Assembly: GCF_009915685.1 (NCBI RefSeq)
Contig: NZ_JAABLP010000005.1
DNA: 64,000 bases
Direction: 5' to 3' (one strand)
Origin: Pannonibacter tanglangensis
Lineage (GTDB): Bacteria; Pseudomonadota; Alphaproteobacteria; Rhizobiales; Stappiaceae
The notes beneath the pieces are model-generated. The model was not told where the DNA came from and made no database searches. It worked only from the letters and a program-made list of their open reading frames with translations. A program made the translations under genes and the position numbers. Of this stretch, positions 34,944 to 43,071 are shown in pieces (position 1 is the stretch's first letter; every line of letters begins with the position of its first letter).

Positions 34944-36191
34944 TCAGGAGGCGACCAGCCGGTTCCGGCCCGCGCTCTTGGCGGCATAGAGGTACGTGTC
35001 GGCCACGCGCAGGGCTTCCGAGATGTCGCCCTTGTGCACCCGCGCCAGCCCGATGCTGACCGTGATGCGGAAGCAGTGACCGTCGCGGATCACGTCACGG
35101 TTCTCGAGCTGCTTGCGGAAGCCCTCGATCAGCGCATGGGCTTCAGCCTCCGTCGGGCTGCCGACCACCGCACAGAACTCGTCGCCGCCGATCCGGATCG
35201 CAAAGCCGTTCTCCACGGTCAGCCGGTTCAGCTCGCTTGCCAGCAGCAGCAGCGCCTCGTCGCCGGCCCCGTGTCCGCGGCTGTCGTTGATCGTCTTGAA
35301 TTCATCCACGTCGATCAGCGCCAGCCAGGTCGGCTGGTTGGCAGCGTCGGCCTCCTGGCAGCGCCGCACGCCATCGCCGTAAAGGTAGCGGCGATTGTAG
35401 AGCCCGGTCAGCGTGTCGCGCAGGCTGCGGTCGCTGAGGGTGGCGAACCGGTCGATGACATCGAGGTTCTGCGAGATGCGCAGCAGCAGCTCCTCGGGCG
35501 GGCAGCTCTTGTGAATGAAATCGTTGGCGCCGTACTTCAGGAAGCGGATCCGGTTCTCCGTATCCTCCGAGCTGGACATGCCGAGCACGGCAAGCTGTTC
35601 GCGCCCATGCTTGCGCCGGACGGCCTTGAGGAAGGCGAAGCCGTCCTCGTCGGGCATGAAATAGTCCACGAGCACCAGCCGGATGTCCGGATTGTTCGCC
35701 AGCATCTCCATGCCGTCGTTCGAGGAGCGGGCCTGGTAGACCTTGTAGCGGTGCCGGGAGATGGTGTCGGAAATGACGCTGCGCTCGACCGAGGCATCGT
35801 CGATCACCAGCACGCCGATCGACGCGTTGCGCCCCAGGCGCTGCACGAGTTCGCCGAGATAGTCGAGGCTCGAGGGGCTGTCCTTGACCACATAGTCGAG
35901 CACGCCCTTCTGGCGGATGGCGTTGCGGATGCGCGGCTCGAAGCGGCTGGTGAAGACCACCGTCGCCAGCTTGTGCGCCATGCAGAGATCGACGATCTCG
36001 CCGTCCGGCGCGTCGGGCAGCGTCAGGTCGACAAGGGCAAGGTCAGGCATGTGCCTGGCGGTTTCCAGGATCCGCTTCGCCTCGGCGAAATCCCGGGCGA
36101 TGACGACGTCATAGTCGCCGATATCGGCCAGTTTCTTGAGGGCGGCCTTCTCGAAGAAGGTGGCGTCCTCGACCAATAGGATCGTCTGCAT
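34944..36191 (-). CDS. pleD: PleD-like response regulator diguanylate cyclase (REC-REC-GGDEF)
   Basis: 415-residue response regulator. REC1 (1-120) has the acid pair in LVEDATFF, phospho-Asp in LALVDLTLPD, Thr in VVFTSRF and Lys in VVKDSP. REC2 (125-245) has VIDDAS, LVLVDYFMPDEDG, Ser in LGMSSSED and Lys in FIHKS. The GGDEF domain (265-415) has RIGGDEFC. Both REC domains look competent, unlike Caulobacter PleD where the second is an adaptor. The RxxD inhibitory site before GGDEF is absent. Likely makes cyclic-di-GMP when phosphorylated, controlling the motile-to-sessile switch. A 19-bp palindrome lies 67 bases upstream. The symbol rests on domain order. Confidence 0.88.
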   Translation of the reverse strand: MQTILLVEDATFFEKAALKKLADIGDYDVVIARDFAEAKRILETARHMPDLALVDLTLPDAPDGEIVDLCMAHKLATVVFTSRFEPRIRNAIRQKGVLDYVVKDSPSSLDYLGELVQRLGRNASIGVLVIDDASVERSVISDTISRHRYKVYQARSSNDGMEMLANNPDIRLVLVDYFMPDEDGFAFLKAVRRKHGREQLAVLGMSSSEDTENRIRFLKYGANDFIHKSCPPEELLLRISQNLDVIDRFATLSDRSLRDTLTGLYNRRYLYGDGVRRCQEADAANQPTWLALIDVDEFKTINDSRGHGAGDEALLLLASELNRLTVENGFAIRIGGDEFCAVVGSPTEAEAHALIEGFRKQLENRDVIRDGHCFRITVSIGLARVHKGDISEALRVADTYLYAAKSAGRNRLVAS

Positions 36192-36257
36192 GCGACTGCG
36201 CCTGCTCCCAATTTCCAGCCGGAACGATTACAGCCAATTGACAAAAATTCCGTTATT

Positions 36258-36276
36258 TTCTGACGTTACGTCAGAA
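36258..36276. promoter_or_regulatory. perfect 19-bp palindrome upstream of pleD
   Basis: TTCTGACGT-T-ACGTCAGAA: nine-base arms around a single central base, within AT-rich flanks, 67 bases before the pleD start. The core is TGACGT-T-ACGTCA. It has no T-run, so it looks like an operator for a dimeric regulator rather than a terminator of the upstream gene. Confidence 0.65.
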
Positions 36277-36324
36277 CAAACCCGCACGGGTGGCGGGGCG
36301 GACCGTCTCAGTTTCGAGACAGGT

Positions 36325-36921
36325 TCAGAGCCGTGTGACAGGGGCTCCGGCCGGGCGGGGGGCGTGGCTGCCCACGGCGACCTGCAAGAGCGGCAGGATA
36401 TCCTCCACCCGGTCCGCGACGAGATAGGGGACTTCGGTCTCGGTGCGGATGAAGGCCTCTGCCCGCATGTGGTCGAGCAGCTCGAGCAGCGGTGACCAGA
36501 AGCCGTTGATGTTGGCCAGCAGCACCGGCTTGCGGTGCTGGCCGAGCTGGGCCCAGGTCATCATCTCGACGACCTCTTCCAGTGTGCCGATGCCGCCCGG
36601 CAGCGCCACGAACGCATCGGAGCGCTCGAACATGAGACGCTTGCGCTCGTGCATGTTCTCGGTGACGATGAGATCCGACACGGCGTGCAGCATCACTTCC
36701 CGCTGTTCGAGGAACTGGGGAATGATGCCGGTCACATGGCCGCCGGCATCGAGGGCTGCCCTGGCGACGGTGCCCATCAGCCCGATCGAGCCGCCGCCGT
36801 AGACGCAGGTCAGTCCGGCTGCAGCGATGGCCTTGCCGAGCTGGTCTGCGGCTTCAAGATACCGGGGGTCGCGGCCGTTGCTGGATCCGCAATAAACGCA
36901 AACGCTGGTCAGGATCGTCAT
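36325..36921 (-). CDS. LOG family protein (nucleotide 5'-monophosphate phosphoribohydrolase, TIGR00730)
   Basis: Rossmann-fold enzyme of 198 residues related to plant LONELY GUY. Members cleave the ribose-phosphate from (cytokinin) nucleoside monophosphates. Visible motifs are SVCVYCGSSNG, GLTCVYGGGSIGLMGTVARA, MHERKRLMFERSDAFVALPGGIGT with the PGGxGTxxE signature, split across this reading, and EEVVEMMTWAQLG. The start MTILTSV was chosen; an upstream frame to 36966 adds 15 unconserved residues. The physiological substrate in bacteria is not clear. It is divergent from the LysM protein across a gap with a CtrA-type box. Confidence 0.92.
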   Translation of the reverse strand: MTILTSVCVYCGSSNGRDPRYLEAADQLGKAIAAAGLTCVYGGGSIGLMGTVARAALDAGGHVTGIIPQFLEQREVMLHAVSDLIVTENMHERKRLMFERSDAFVALPGGIGTLEEVVEMMTWAQLGQHRKPVLLANINGFWSPLLELLDHMRAEAFIRTETEVPYLVADRVEDILPLLQVAVGSHAPRPAGAPVTRL

Positions 36922-36995
36922 GGGCTCTGTCTGGCATTGACCGGGTGAGGCGGTCAAGCCCGCCACAGCTACTTCTCAATCGACGCAGAAGGTGA

Positions 36996-37010
36996 TTAAG
37001 CGATCCTTAA
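36996..37010. promoter_or_regulatory. CtrA-type box TTAA-N7-TTAA
   Basis: Exact TTAA, seven bases, TTAA in the divergent gap between the LOG gene and the LysM gene, about 75 bases before the LOG start and 180 before the LysM start. CtrA is the cell-cycle master regulator of alphaproteobacteria and recognises TTAA-N7-TTAA(C). A -10-like TATAAA lies at about 37047 for the LysM gene. Confidence 0.55.
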
Positions 37011-37191
37011 TAATCGGCCCTTGCTTGCCGCACTGCGCAAAGACGTATAAAGCAGCAGGAGGTCGGCGAGCGGGAAAATCTGTGGCAAGTCCGCGAGAAC
37101 ACAGGCGGAAACCTTTGCCGGCCGCTCTCGTAGGGTAATCTGGCCGACAGGCTATGCGGCGATGCGAGTCGCCATGGGTGGGATAGAATCG

Positions 37192-38745
37192 ATGTCGCGA
37201 AAGAGCGTGATCTGGAGCCTGGTGGCTGCCGCCATCGTCGGCGTTGTAGCTCTCCTGACGGGATACCTGGACTTCGGCAACAGGGGTACGCCGGCGCCGG
37301 TAGCCGAGACGCCGAAGCAACCGGAAACAGCACAGACCGCGCCGGCTCCGGCTGCGGCTCCTGCTGCGGCTCCGGCCGAAACGGCCGCGCCGGCAGCCCC
37401 GGCCCAGCCTGCCACCGCCGCTGCTCCGGCACCCGCGTCGGCCCCTGCCGCGGCATCCGCCGAGACGGCAGCAACGGCGCCTGACGTGCCGTCCTTCGAC
37501 GTGGTGGGCATCCAGCCCGACGGCGCCACCGTTGTCGCCGGCCGCTCCGAGCCCGGTGCCATCGTGGCCCTGCTTGGCAACGGCCAGGTGCTCGGCAAGG
37601 GCGTCGCCAACACCGACGGCGAATGGTCGATCATTCTCGAAGCCCCGCTTGCTCCGGGCGACTACGACATGCAGCTCCAGTCCGAGCTGAACGGCAAGGC
37701 GACCGACTCGTCGCAGCGTCTGTCCGTGTCCATCCCGGACGGCGGCAAGGACAAGCCGCTCATCGTCCTGAACGAACCGGGCGCGCCCTCCAACGTGCTT
37801 CAGGCTCCGGCTCCGGCCGCCGAGCCCGCCCCGGCCCAGGTCGCAGCTGCGCCCGCGCCGGCTGCTCCCGCCCAGGCTCAGACCCAGGCCCAGATCCAGG
37901 CTCCGGCTGCGGCATCGACCGAGACCCAGACTGCCGCCGCCCCGGCGGCGCCGGCAACCGCAGAGGCTCCTGCTGCCGCGCCCGCACCGGCGGCCTCCGC
38001 TGCCGCCCAGCCGGCCGCACCCGAGACCACGCCCGCGCCTGCTCCGGCAGCCGCAGCGGCGACACCCCCTGCCGCTGCAGCAGCCACCCCGGCCCCGACC
38101 GAGGCGCCTGCCGCCGTTGCGGCTGCCCCCGCTGCAGCGCCTGCGGCCGCTCCTGCGCCGGCCGCTGCTGCTGCTGCCCCGGCGGACGCTGCCGAGGCGA
38201 CCGGCCCGGTCACAGTCGAGGCGGTGGAATCCGAAGCCGGCAAGATCTATGTCGCCGGCACCAGCGCGACCGGCGCGCTGCTTCGGATCTATGTCGCCGA
38301 CGCCCATGTGGGTGACGCGGATGCGAACGAAGGCGGGCGCTGGCTGCATGAAAGCCAGACCGAAGTCCCGGTCGGAGCGATCGAGGTCCGTGTCGACCAG
38401 ATTTCGCGCAAGACTGGCGAAGTTCTTGCCCGCGCTGCGGTGACCTTCCAGAAGGCCGTGGAGCAGGAAATCGTCCTGTCGAAGGTGGAGGCTCCGGCCG
38501 GTGGCGGGTCCGCCTCTGCGTCGCAGTCCGGCACGGACGCGCGTCCGATGCCGAATGTGATCATCCGCAAGGGCGACAACCTCTGGAACATTTCCCGCCG
38601 CCTCTACGGCTCGGGCTATCGCTACACCACCATCTATCAGGCGAACCGCGACCAGATCCGCGATCCGGACCTGATCTATCCCGGTCAGGTGTTCCTGACG
38701 CCGGATGTGGAGGCAGCGCCGTCGGCCGCCCCCGTGGCGCAGTGA
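37192..38745 (+). CDS. membrane-anchored Ala/Pro-rich protein with Ig-like repeats and C-terminal LysM domain
   Basis: 517 residues. N-terminal membrane anchor (SVIWSLVAAAIVGVVALLTG), an Ala/Pro-rich linker (about 30-95), and an Ig-like module (VVGIQPDGATVVAGRSEPGA onward) follow. A second very long Ala/Pro linker (about 200-340) leads to a second Ig-like module (EAGKIYVAGTSATGALLRIYV) and a LysM near the end (VIIRKGDNLWNISRRLYGSG to LIYPGQVFLTP). LysM binds peptidoglycan, so this may tether or span the envelope. The first ATG at 37162 is an alternative start. The Ala/Pro linkers are compositionally repetitive and could vary between strains. Terminator follows. Confidence 0.88.
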   Translation: MSRKSVIWSLVAAAIVGVVALLTGYLDFGNRGTPAPVAETPKQPETAQTAPAPAAAPAAAPAETAAPAAPAQPATAAAPAPASAPAAASAETAATAPDVPSFDVVGIQPDGATVVAGRSEPGAIVALLGNGQVLGKGVANTDGEWSIILEAPLAPGDYDMQLQSELNGKATDSSQRLSVSIPDGGKDKPLIVLNEPGAPSNVLQAPAPAAEPAPAQVAAAPAPAAPAQAQTQAQIQAPAAASTETQTAAAPAAPATAEAPAAAPAPAASAAAQPAAPETTPAPAPAAAAATPPAAAAATPAPTEAPAAVAAAPAAAPAAAPAPAAAAAAPADAAEATGPVTVEAVESEAGKIYVAGTSATGALLRIYVADAHVGDADANEGGRWLHESQTEVPVGAIEVRVDQISRKTGEVLARAAVTFQKAVEQEIVLSKVEAPAGGGSASASQSGTDARPMPNVIIRKGDNLWNISRRLYGSGYRYTTIYQANRDQIRDPDLIYPGQVFLTPDVEAAPSAAPVAQ

Positions 38746-38773
38746 TCGCCGCGGTCTGACCGACCCTGACCCC

Positions 38774-38802
38774 AAGGCCCGGCCCTCAGCCGGGCCTTTT
38801 GG
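38774..38802 (+). terminator. intrinsic terminator after LysM gene
   Basis: Stem AAGGCCCGGC / GCCGGGCCTT with loop CCTCA, followed by TTGGTTT. 29 bases after the stop codon. Confidence 0.85.
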
Positions 38803-38876
38803 TTTGGCCCCGACAACGCCGGCATAAGTCGAAAGCCCGGCTCGACAAGCCGTCACCGGGCCACTAAGCGATAGAC

Positions 38877-39557
38877 ATGAACAGACTGCTTGCGATCGAT
38901 ACGGCCCAGACAACCTGCGCGGCGGCGGTTCTCGTCCGCTCGGACGGGGACAGCATGCTCTACCGCCGGTCGGCGGTGATCGGCCGCGGTCATGCCGAGG
39001 TTTTGCTCGGCATGATCGGCGATGTCATGGCGGAGGCCGGCTGCGCCTTTTCCGACCTGTCGCGCATTGCCGTCACCAACGGACCGGGCAGTTTCACCGG
39101 CCTTCGCGTCGGCCTGTCGGTGGCGCGCGGCTTTGCCCTGGTGATGAACACGCCCGTTGCGGGCATCTCCACCCTCGACGCCATCGCCCGCGAGCAGCGC
39201 AAGCCGGCCGGCGGGCATCCGTTGCTGGTGGCCTTGACCGCGCGGGAGGATGAGGTCTATGCCGCACTCTATGGTGCGGACGGGCAGGTGCTCGAGGCGC
39301 CGCATGTGGCGCGGCTGGCGGATCTCGCGGCCGGCCTGCCGGACGCCTGCCGTCTTGCCGGATCTGCGGCACCGGCGCTGGCGAGTGCGGCCGGGCTGCC
39401 GGGTGATGTCGTCCTGACCGCGTCGGCGGAAGCCGACATCGGCACGATTGCCTGGCTGGGCACGGAGGCTCCGGCGGATGCGCCCCAGCCTGTTCCGCTC
39501 TATCTGCGGCCCGCCGATGCCAAGCCGCAGACGCGTGGAAGGATTGAACGGATATGA
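38877..39557 (+). CDS. tsaB: tRNA threonylcarbamoyladenosine synthesis protein TsaB
   Basis: Non-catalytic partner of TsaD in forming t6A37 on ANN-decoding tRNAs. The 226-residue protein has the ASKHA-type start LLAIDTAQTTCAAAVL, the family motif VTNGPGSFTGLRVGLSVARG, and GISTLDAIA. Like other TsaB it lacks the metal-binding His residues of TsaD. It overlaps rimI by 4 bases, the usual arrangement. Confidence 0.95.
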   Translation: MNRLLAIDTAQTTCAAAVLVRSDGDSMLYRRSAVIGRGHAEVLLGMIGDVMAEAGCAFSDLSRIAVTNGPGSFTGLRVGLSVARGFALVMNTPVAGISTLDAIAREQRKPAGGHPLLVALTAREDEVYAALYGADGQVLEAPHVARLADLAAGLPDACRLAGSAAPALASAAGLPGDVVLTASAEADIGTIAWLGTEAPADAPQPVPLYLRPADAKPQTRGRIERI

Positions 39558-40042
39558 GTTTCTGGTGGTTCTGGTCGACGCCGCCCGTCATCGAAGCCGC
39601 ACTGGACGATGACCTGCCGGCCCTTGCCGAGATCCATGCGCAGTCCTTTGCCCATCGCTGGGACGCTGACGAGCTGGCGCGGCTGCGTGACCAGGACGGG
39701 GCCATGCTGCTGCTGGCCCGGCGCGCCAGCCCCTATGGCACGCGGCGGCCGCTGGGCTTCCTGCTGTTGCGCCAGGTGGCGGACGAGGCAGAGGTGCTGA
39801 CGCTTGCGGTCGATCCGCGCCATCGCGGTCGCGGCATCGGCAAGCGGCTGATGCAGGACGGCATGTTCCGGCTTTACGGCGATCGCTGCAAGAGCCTGTT
39901 CCTCGAGGTCGATGCGGCCAACGAGGCGGCCTTGCTGCTCTACCGGTCCCTCGGCTTCCGCCAGGTGGGCGAACGCAAGGGCTATTACCGTGACAGCACC
40001 GGTGGCGGCACCGCGCTTGTCATGCGGGTCGATCTTGGCTAA
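39554..40042 (+). CDS. rimI: ribosomal-protein-alanine N-acetyltransferase RimI-like (GNAT)
   Basis: GNAT acetyltransferase of 162 residues. The acetyl-CoA site is VDPRHRGRGIGKRLM (R/Q-x-x-G-x-G/A), preceded by EVLTLAV and followed by FLEVDAANEAALLLYRSLGF, the pattern of RimI. In E. coli RimI acetylates the N-terminus of S18. Translationally coupled to tsaB by ATGA overlap. The exact substrate here is assumed from position. Confidence 0.9.
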   Translation: MSFWWFWSTPPVIEAALDDDLPALAEIHAQSFAHRWDADELARLRDQDGAMLLLARRASPYGTRRPLGFLLLRQVADEAEVLTLAVDPRHRGRGIGKRLMQDGMFRLYGDRCKSLFLEVDAANEAALLLYRSLGFRQVGERKGYYRDSTGGGTALVMRVDLG

Positions 40043-40084
40043 TCGCTGACGATGATCGAGGGTGGCAGCAGAAAGGGGCGGGCC

Positions 40085-40537
40085 ATGGCGGATGACCGGC
40101 AGTCCACACTGGCGGAGCTGTGCGCGGCCAAGGGCATGCGCATGACCGACCAGCGCCGCATCATCGCCTCGGTGATCGAGGAGGCGAGCGATCATCCCGA
40201 TGTGGAGGAGCTGTACCGCCGCGCGTCCGCGCTGGATGCCCGCATCTCGATCTCGACCGTCTACCGCACCGTGAAGCTGTTCGAGGATGCGGGGATCATC
40301 GAACGGCACGACTTCCGCGATGGCCGTTCCCGCTATGAAACGGTCCCTGACGAGCACCATGATCACCTCATCGACCTGCGCAGCGGCAAGGTGATCGAGT
40401 TTCGCTCCGAAGACATCGAGGCCCTGCAGGAGCTGATTGCCGCCCGGCTCGGCTACCGGCTGGTCGATCACAGGCTTGAGCTCTATTGCGTGCCGCTTGA
40501 CCGTGACGCCGAGGAGCCTGCCGATGAGGGCGCTTAG
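40085..40537 (+). CDS. Fur-family regulator (Fur/Mur type)
   Basis: Metal-responsive repressor of 150 residues with winged helix (MRMTDQRRIIASVIEE, ISISTVYRTVKLFEDAGII) and dimerisation domain. The regulatory-site His residues are present (ERHDFRDGRSRYE, DEHHDHLIDL), but the two Cys normally found as CLDCG in zinc-structured Fur proteins read DLRSG. This loss is typical of rhizobial Mur, the manganese-responsive Fur homologue. Start 40085 has AAAGGGG upstream; 40052 is an alternative. Overlaps plsC by 14 bases. Confidence 0.92.
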   Translation: MADDRQSTLAELCAAKGMRMTDQRRIIASVIEEASDHPDVEELYRRASALDARISISTVYRTVKLFEDAGIIERHDFRDGRSRYETVPDEHHDHLIDLRSGKVIEFRSEDIEALQELIAARLGYRLVDHRLELYCVPLDRDAEEPADEGA

Positions 40538-41384
40538 GGGAGCCCTGGCGCTTGCGGCCCTGACGGTCGTCTCCCTAGCCATGATCCCGGTGCAGTGGCT
40601 GGCGTTGCGCTATGGCTGGCCGGTCAGGACGCGGCTGCCCCTCGTCTGGCATCGTATCGCCACCCGGCTGGTGGGCATCCGCATTCACCAGCGGGGTCAC
40701 GCGGCCGTCGCCCGCCCGCTCCTCATCACCGCAAACCACGCCTCCTGGGTCGACATCACGGTCCTCGGTGCGGTGATGCCGCTCTCCTTCATCGCCAAGT
40801 CCGAGGTCGAGGGCTGGCCCGTGTTCGGCCTCCTCGCCAGGCTGCAGCGCACCGTCTTCGTCAACCGCACCCGCCGTAGCGAGACCGGCGACGTGGCCGA
40901 CCGGATTGCCGAGCGGATCGGCGATGGCGACGTGATGGTTCTCTTTGCCGAGGGGACCTCGAATGACGGCAACGGCGTGCTGCCGTTTCGCTCGGCCCTG
41001 CTCGGGGCCGCGACCAGGGCGCTGGCTGGCGGGCGCCCCGTGCATGTGCAGCCGCTGTCCATCGCCTACACCCATCTGCAGGGGCTGCCGATGGACCGGC
41101 GGACGCGACCGCATGTGGCGTGGTACGGGGACATGGAACTGCCCGGACACCTCTGGGCAATCGTCCGCGAAGGGGCGCTTGACGTGACCCTGACCTGGGG
41201 CGAGCCGGTTGTCGTGGACGCCGGAACCGACCGGAAGGAGCTGACATCGCGCCTGCAGCGCGAGGTCGCCCTGATGACCGCCTCCGCCCTGCTGGGACGG
41301 CCGGTCAATCCGGAGCCCATCGCGGCCGAGGCGCCTGCCGCAGCGGCGGACAGGCAGGCCGGTGCGATGGACGCGGCGACATGA
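40524..41384 (+). CDS. 1-acyl-sn-glycerol-3-phosphate acyltransferase (PlsC/OlsA family)
   Basis: Membrane acyltransferase of 286 residues that acylates lysophosphatidic acid, or in the OlsA branch lyso-ornithine lipid. It has an N-terminal hydrophobic helix, the catalytic NHASWVD (H-x4-D), FVNRTRRSETG, FAEGTSNDGN, and an Ala-rich C-terminal tail. GAGGAG lies just before the ATG, and the start overlaps the fur-like gene by 14 bases. Position between a fur-type gene and miaB matches rhizobial olsA, but PlsC cannot be excluded, so no symbol is given. Confidence 0.9.
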   Translation: MRALRGALALAALTVVSLAMIPVQWLALRYGWPVRTRLPLVWHRIATRLVGIRIHQRGHAAVARPLLITANHASWVDITVLGAVMPLSFIAKSEVEGWPVFGLLARLQRTVFVNRTRRSETGDVADRIAERIGDGDVMVLFAEGTSNDGNGVLPFRSALLGAATRALAGGRPVHVQPLSIAYTHLQGLPMDRRTRPHVAWYGDMELPGHLWAIVREGALDVTLTWGEPVVVDAGTDRKELTSRLQREVALMTASALLGRPVNPEPIAAEAPAAAADRQAGAMDAAT

Positions 41385-41559
41385 TGGCGGTACGGCCGCG
41401 CCGGCTGTCTATTCTCAAGCCGGGAAAAAGCCGCTAAAGCAGACAAAATGCAGGCGACCCCTTGGTGTGACGGCAAACCGTCACATGTTTCGCCTTACTC
41501 TGCCGCAATCCGCGAGCCGGGGCTGGCCATCCTGCCGATCCCGGTGCCGTGAGGACCCA

Positions 41560-43071
41560 ATGACTGACCAGACGCATCCGGCGCATAGCAGTTTTTCTTC
41601 TTCCCCCGCCGCCGGCGAGGGCTCCGACGACGCGGTTGTCAGCCGCCGCGCAGACGTCGATCCGTCCGACGCCGCACCGAAACGCGTGTTCGTGCGCACC
41701 TACGGGTGCCAGATGAATGTCTATGACAGTGACCGGATGGCCGAAGTCCTCGGGCCGCAGGGCTACCGCACGACCGACACGATGGACGACGCCGATCTTG
41801 TCATCCTGAACACCTGCCACATTCGCGAGAAGGCGGCCGAGAAGGTCTATTCGGAGCTGGGCCGCATCCGCAAGCTCAAGGACGAGCGCGGTCCGGAGGG
41901 CAAGCCGCTGATGGTGGGCGTCGCCGGTTGCGTGGCGCAGGCCGAGGGCCGGGAAATCGCGCGGCGCGCGCCGGTCGTCGACATGGTCTTCGGGCCGCAG
42001 AGCTATCACCGGCTGCCGGATCTGATTGCCCGTGCCGCCCGCGGGGAGAGCGTCGTCGAGACCGAGTTCGAGATCGACGAGAAGTTCGATGCGCTGTCGC
42101 GGCAGGCCGAACGGCCAACCGTCCGCCGCGCGCCGTCGGCCTTCCTGACGGTGCAGGAAGGGTGCGACAAGTTCTGCACCTTCTGTGTCGTTCCCTACAC
42201 CCGCGGGGCGGAGGTGTCGCGGCCGCTGGCCCAGATCCTGAGAGAGGCCGAACAGCTTGCCGCAGGCGGCGTGCGGGAGATCACCCTGCTCGGCCAGAAC
42301 GTCAACGCCTGGCATGGCGAGGGCGCCGACGGCCGCCCCTGGGGGCTGGGGCGCCTTCTGCGCCGCCTCGCCGAGATCCCCGGTCTGGATCGTCTGCGGT
42401 ACACGACCAGCCATCCGCGCGACATGGACGATGACCTGATCGCCGCCCACGCCGACCTGCGCGAGCTGATGCCCTACCTGCATCTGCCGGTGCAGTCGGG
42501 GTCTGACCGGATCCTTGCGGCCATGAACCGCAAGCACACCCGCGACGACTACTTCCGCCTGATCGAGCGCATCCGCGAGGCCGCGCCCGGCCTGGCGCTT
42601 TCGGGTGATTTCATCGTCGGCTTCCCGGGCGAGACGGATGCGGATTTCGCCGATACGCTCGATCTGGTCCGCCGCATCGAATACGCCGCCTGCTTCTCCT
42701 TCAAGTACAGCCAGCGGCCGGGGACGCCGGGCGCGACCATGGCCGACCAGGTGCCGGAAGACGTGAAGACTGCCCGACTGATCGAGCTGCAGGCCCTGCT
42801 GACCGAGCAGCAGCAGGCCTTCAACCGCTCCCGCATCGGCATGCGCATGGAGGTTCTGTTCGAGAAGATCGGCCGGATGCCCGGCCAGATCACCGGCAAG
42901 TCGCCCTGGTTGCAGCCCGTCCAGGTGGAAGCGCCGCAGGACATGATCGGCAGCATCCAAACCGTGGAAATAGTCGGGCTCGGTTCCAATTCGCTGTTCG
43001 GACGCCTCGTTGCGGGGCACAATGACCGGGCAGCCGCATCCGGGGCTGTCAGCAAGGAGGACGCCATTTGA
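41560..43071 (+). CDS. miaB: tRNA-2-methylthio-N6-dimethylallyladenosine synthase MiaB
   Basis: Radical-SAM methylthiotransferase acting on A37 of tRNAs that read UNN codons. The 503-residue protein has an N-terminal cluster domain (RTYGCQMNVYDSDRM, NTCHIREKA, VAGCVAQAEG), the radical-SAM motif CDKFCTFCVVPYTRG, and a C-terminal TRAM domain. The start MTDQTHPAH has GAGGA 5 bases upstream; longer frames to 41362 overlap plsC and lack similarity. A 45-residue Ser/Ala/Asp-rich lead precedes the first conserved Cys. Overlaps phoH by 4. Confidence 0.97.
   Translation: MTDQTHPAHSSFSSSPAAGEGSDDAVVSRRADVDPSDAAPKRVFVRTYGCQMNVYDSDRMAEVLGPQGYRTTDTMDDADLVILNTCHIREKAAEKVYSELGRIRKLKDERGPEGKPLMVGVAGCVAQAEGREIARRAPVVDMVFGPQSYHRLPDLIARAARGESVVETEFEIDEKFDALSRQAERPTVRRAPSAFLTVQEGCDKFCTFCVVPYTRGAEVSRPLAQILREAEQLAAGGVREITLLGQNVNAWHGEGADGRPWGLGRLLRRLAEIPGLDRLRYTTSHPRDMDDDLIAAHADLRELMPYLHLPVQSGSDRILAAMNRKHTRDDYFRLIERIREAAPGLALSGDFIVGFPGETDADFADTLDLVRRIEYAACFSFKYSQRPGTPGATMADQVPEDVKTARLIELQALLTEQQQAFNRSRIGMRMEVLFEKIGRMPGQITGKSPWLQPVQVEAPQDMIGSIQTVEIVGLGSNSLFGRLVAGHNDRAAASGAVSKEDAI

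Noticed and set aside
36976..38913. 645-codon open frame on the minus strand rich in Gly/Arg/Ser
   Set aside because: It is the antisense of the Ala/Pro-rich LysM gene; composition is a mirror of GCC/CCG repeats and shows no domain, while the plus strand encodes a clear anchor, Ig-like and LysM protein.
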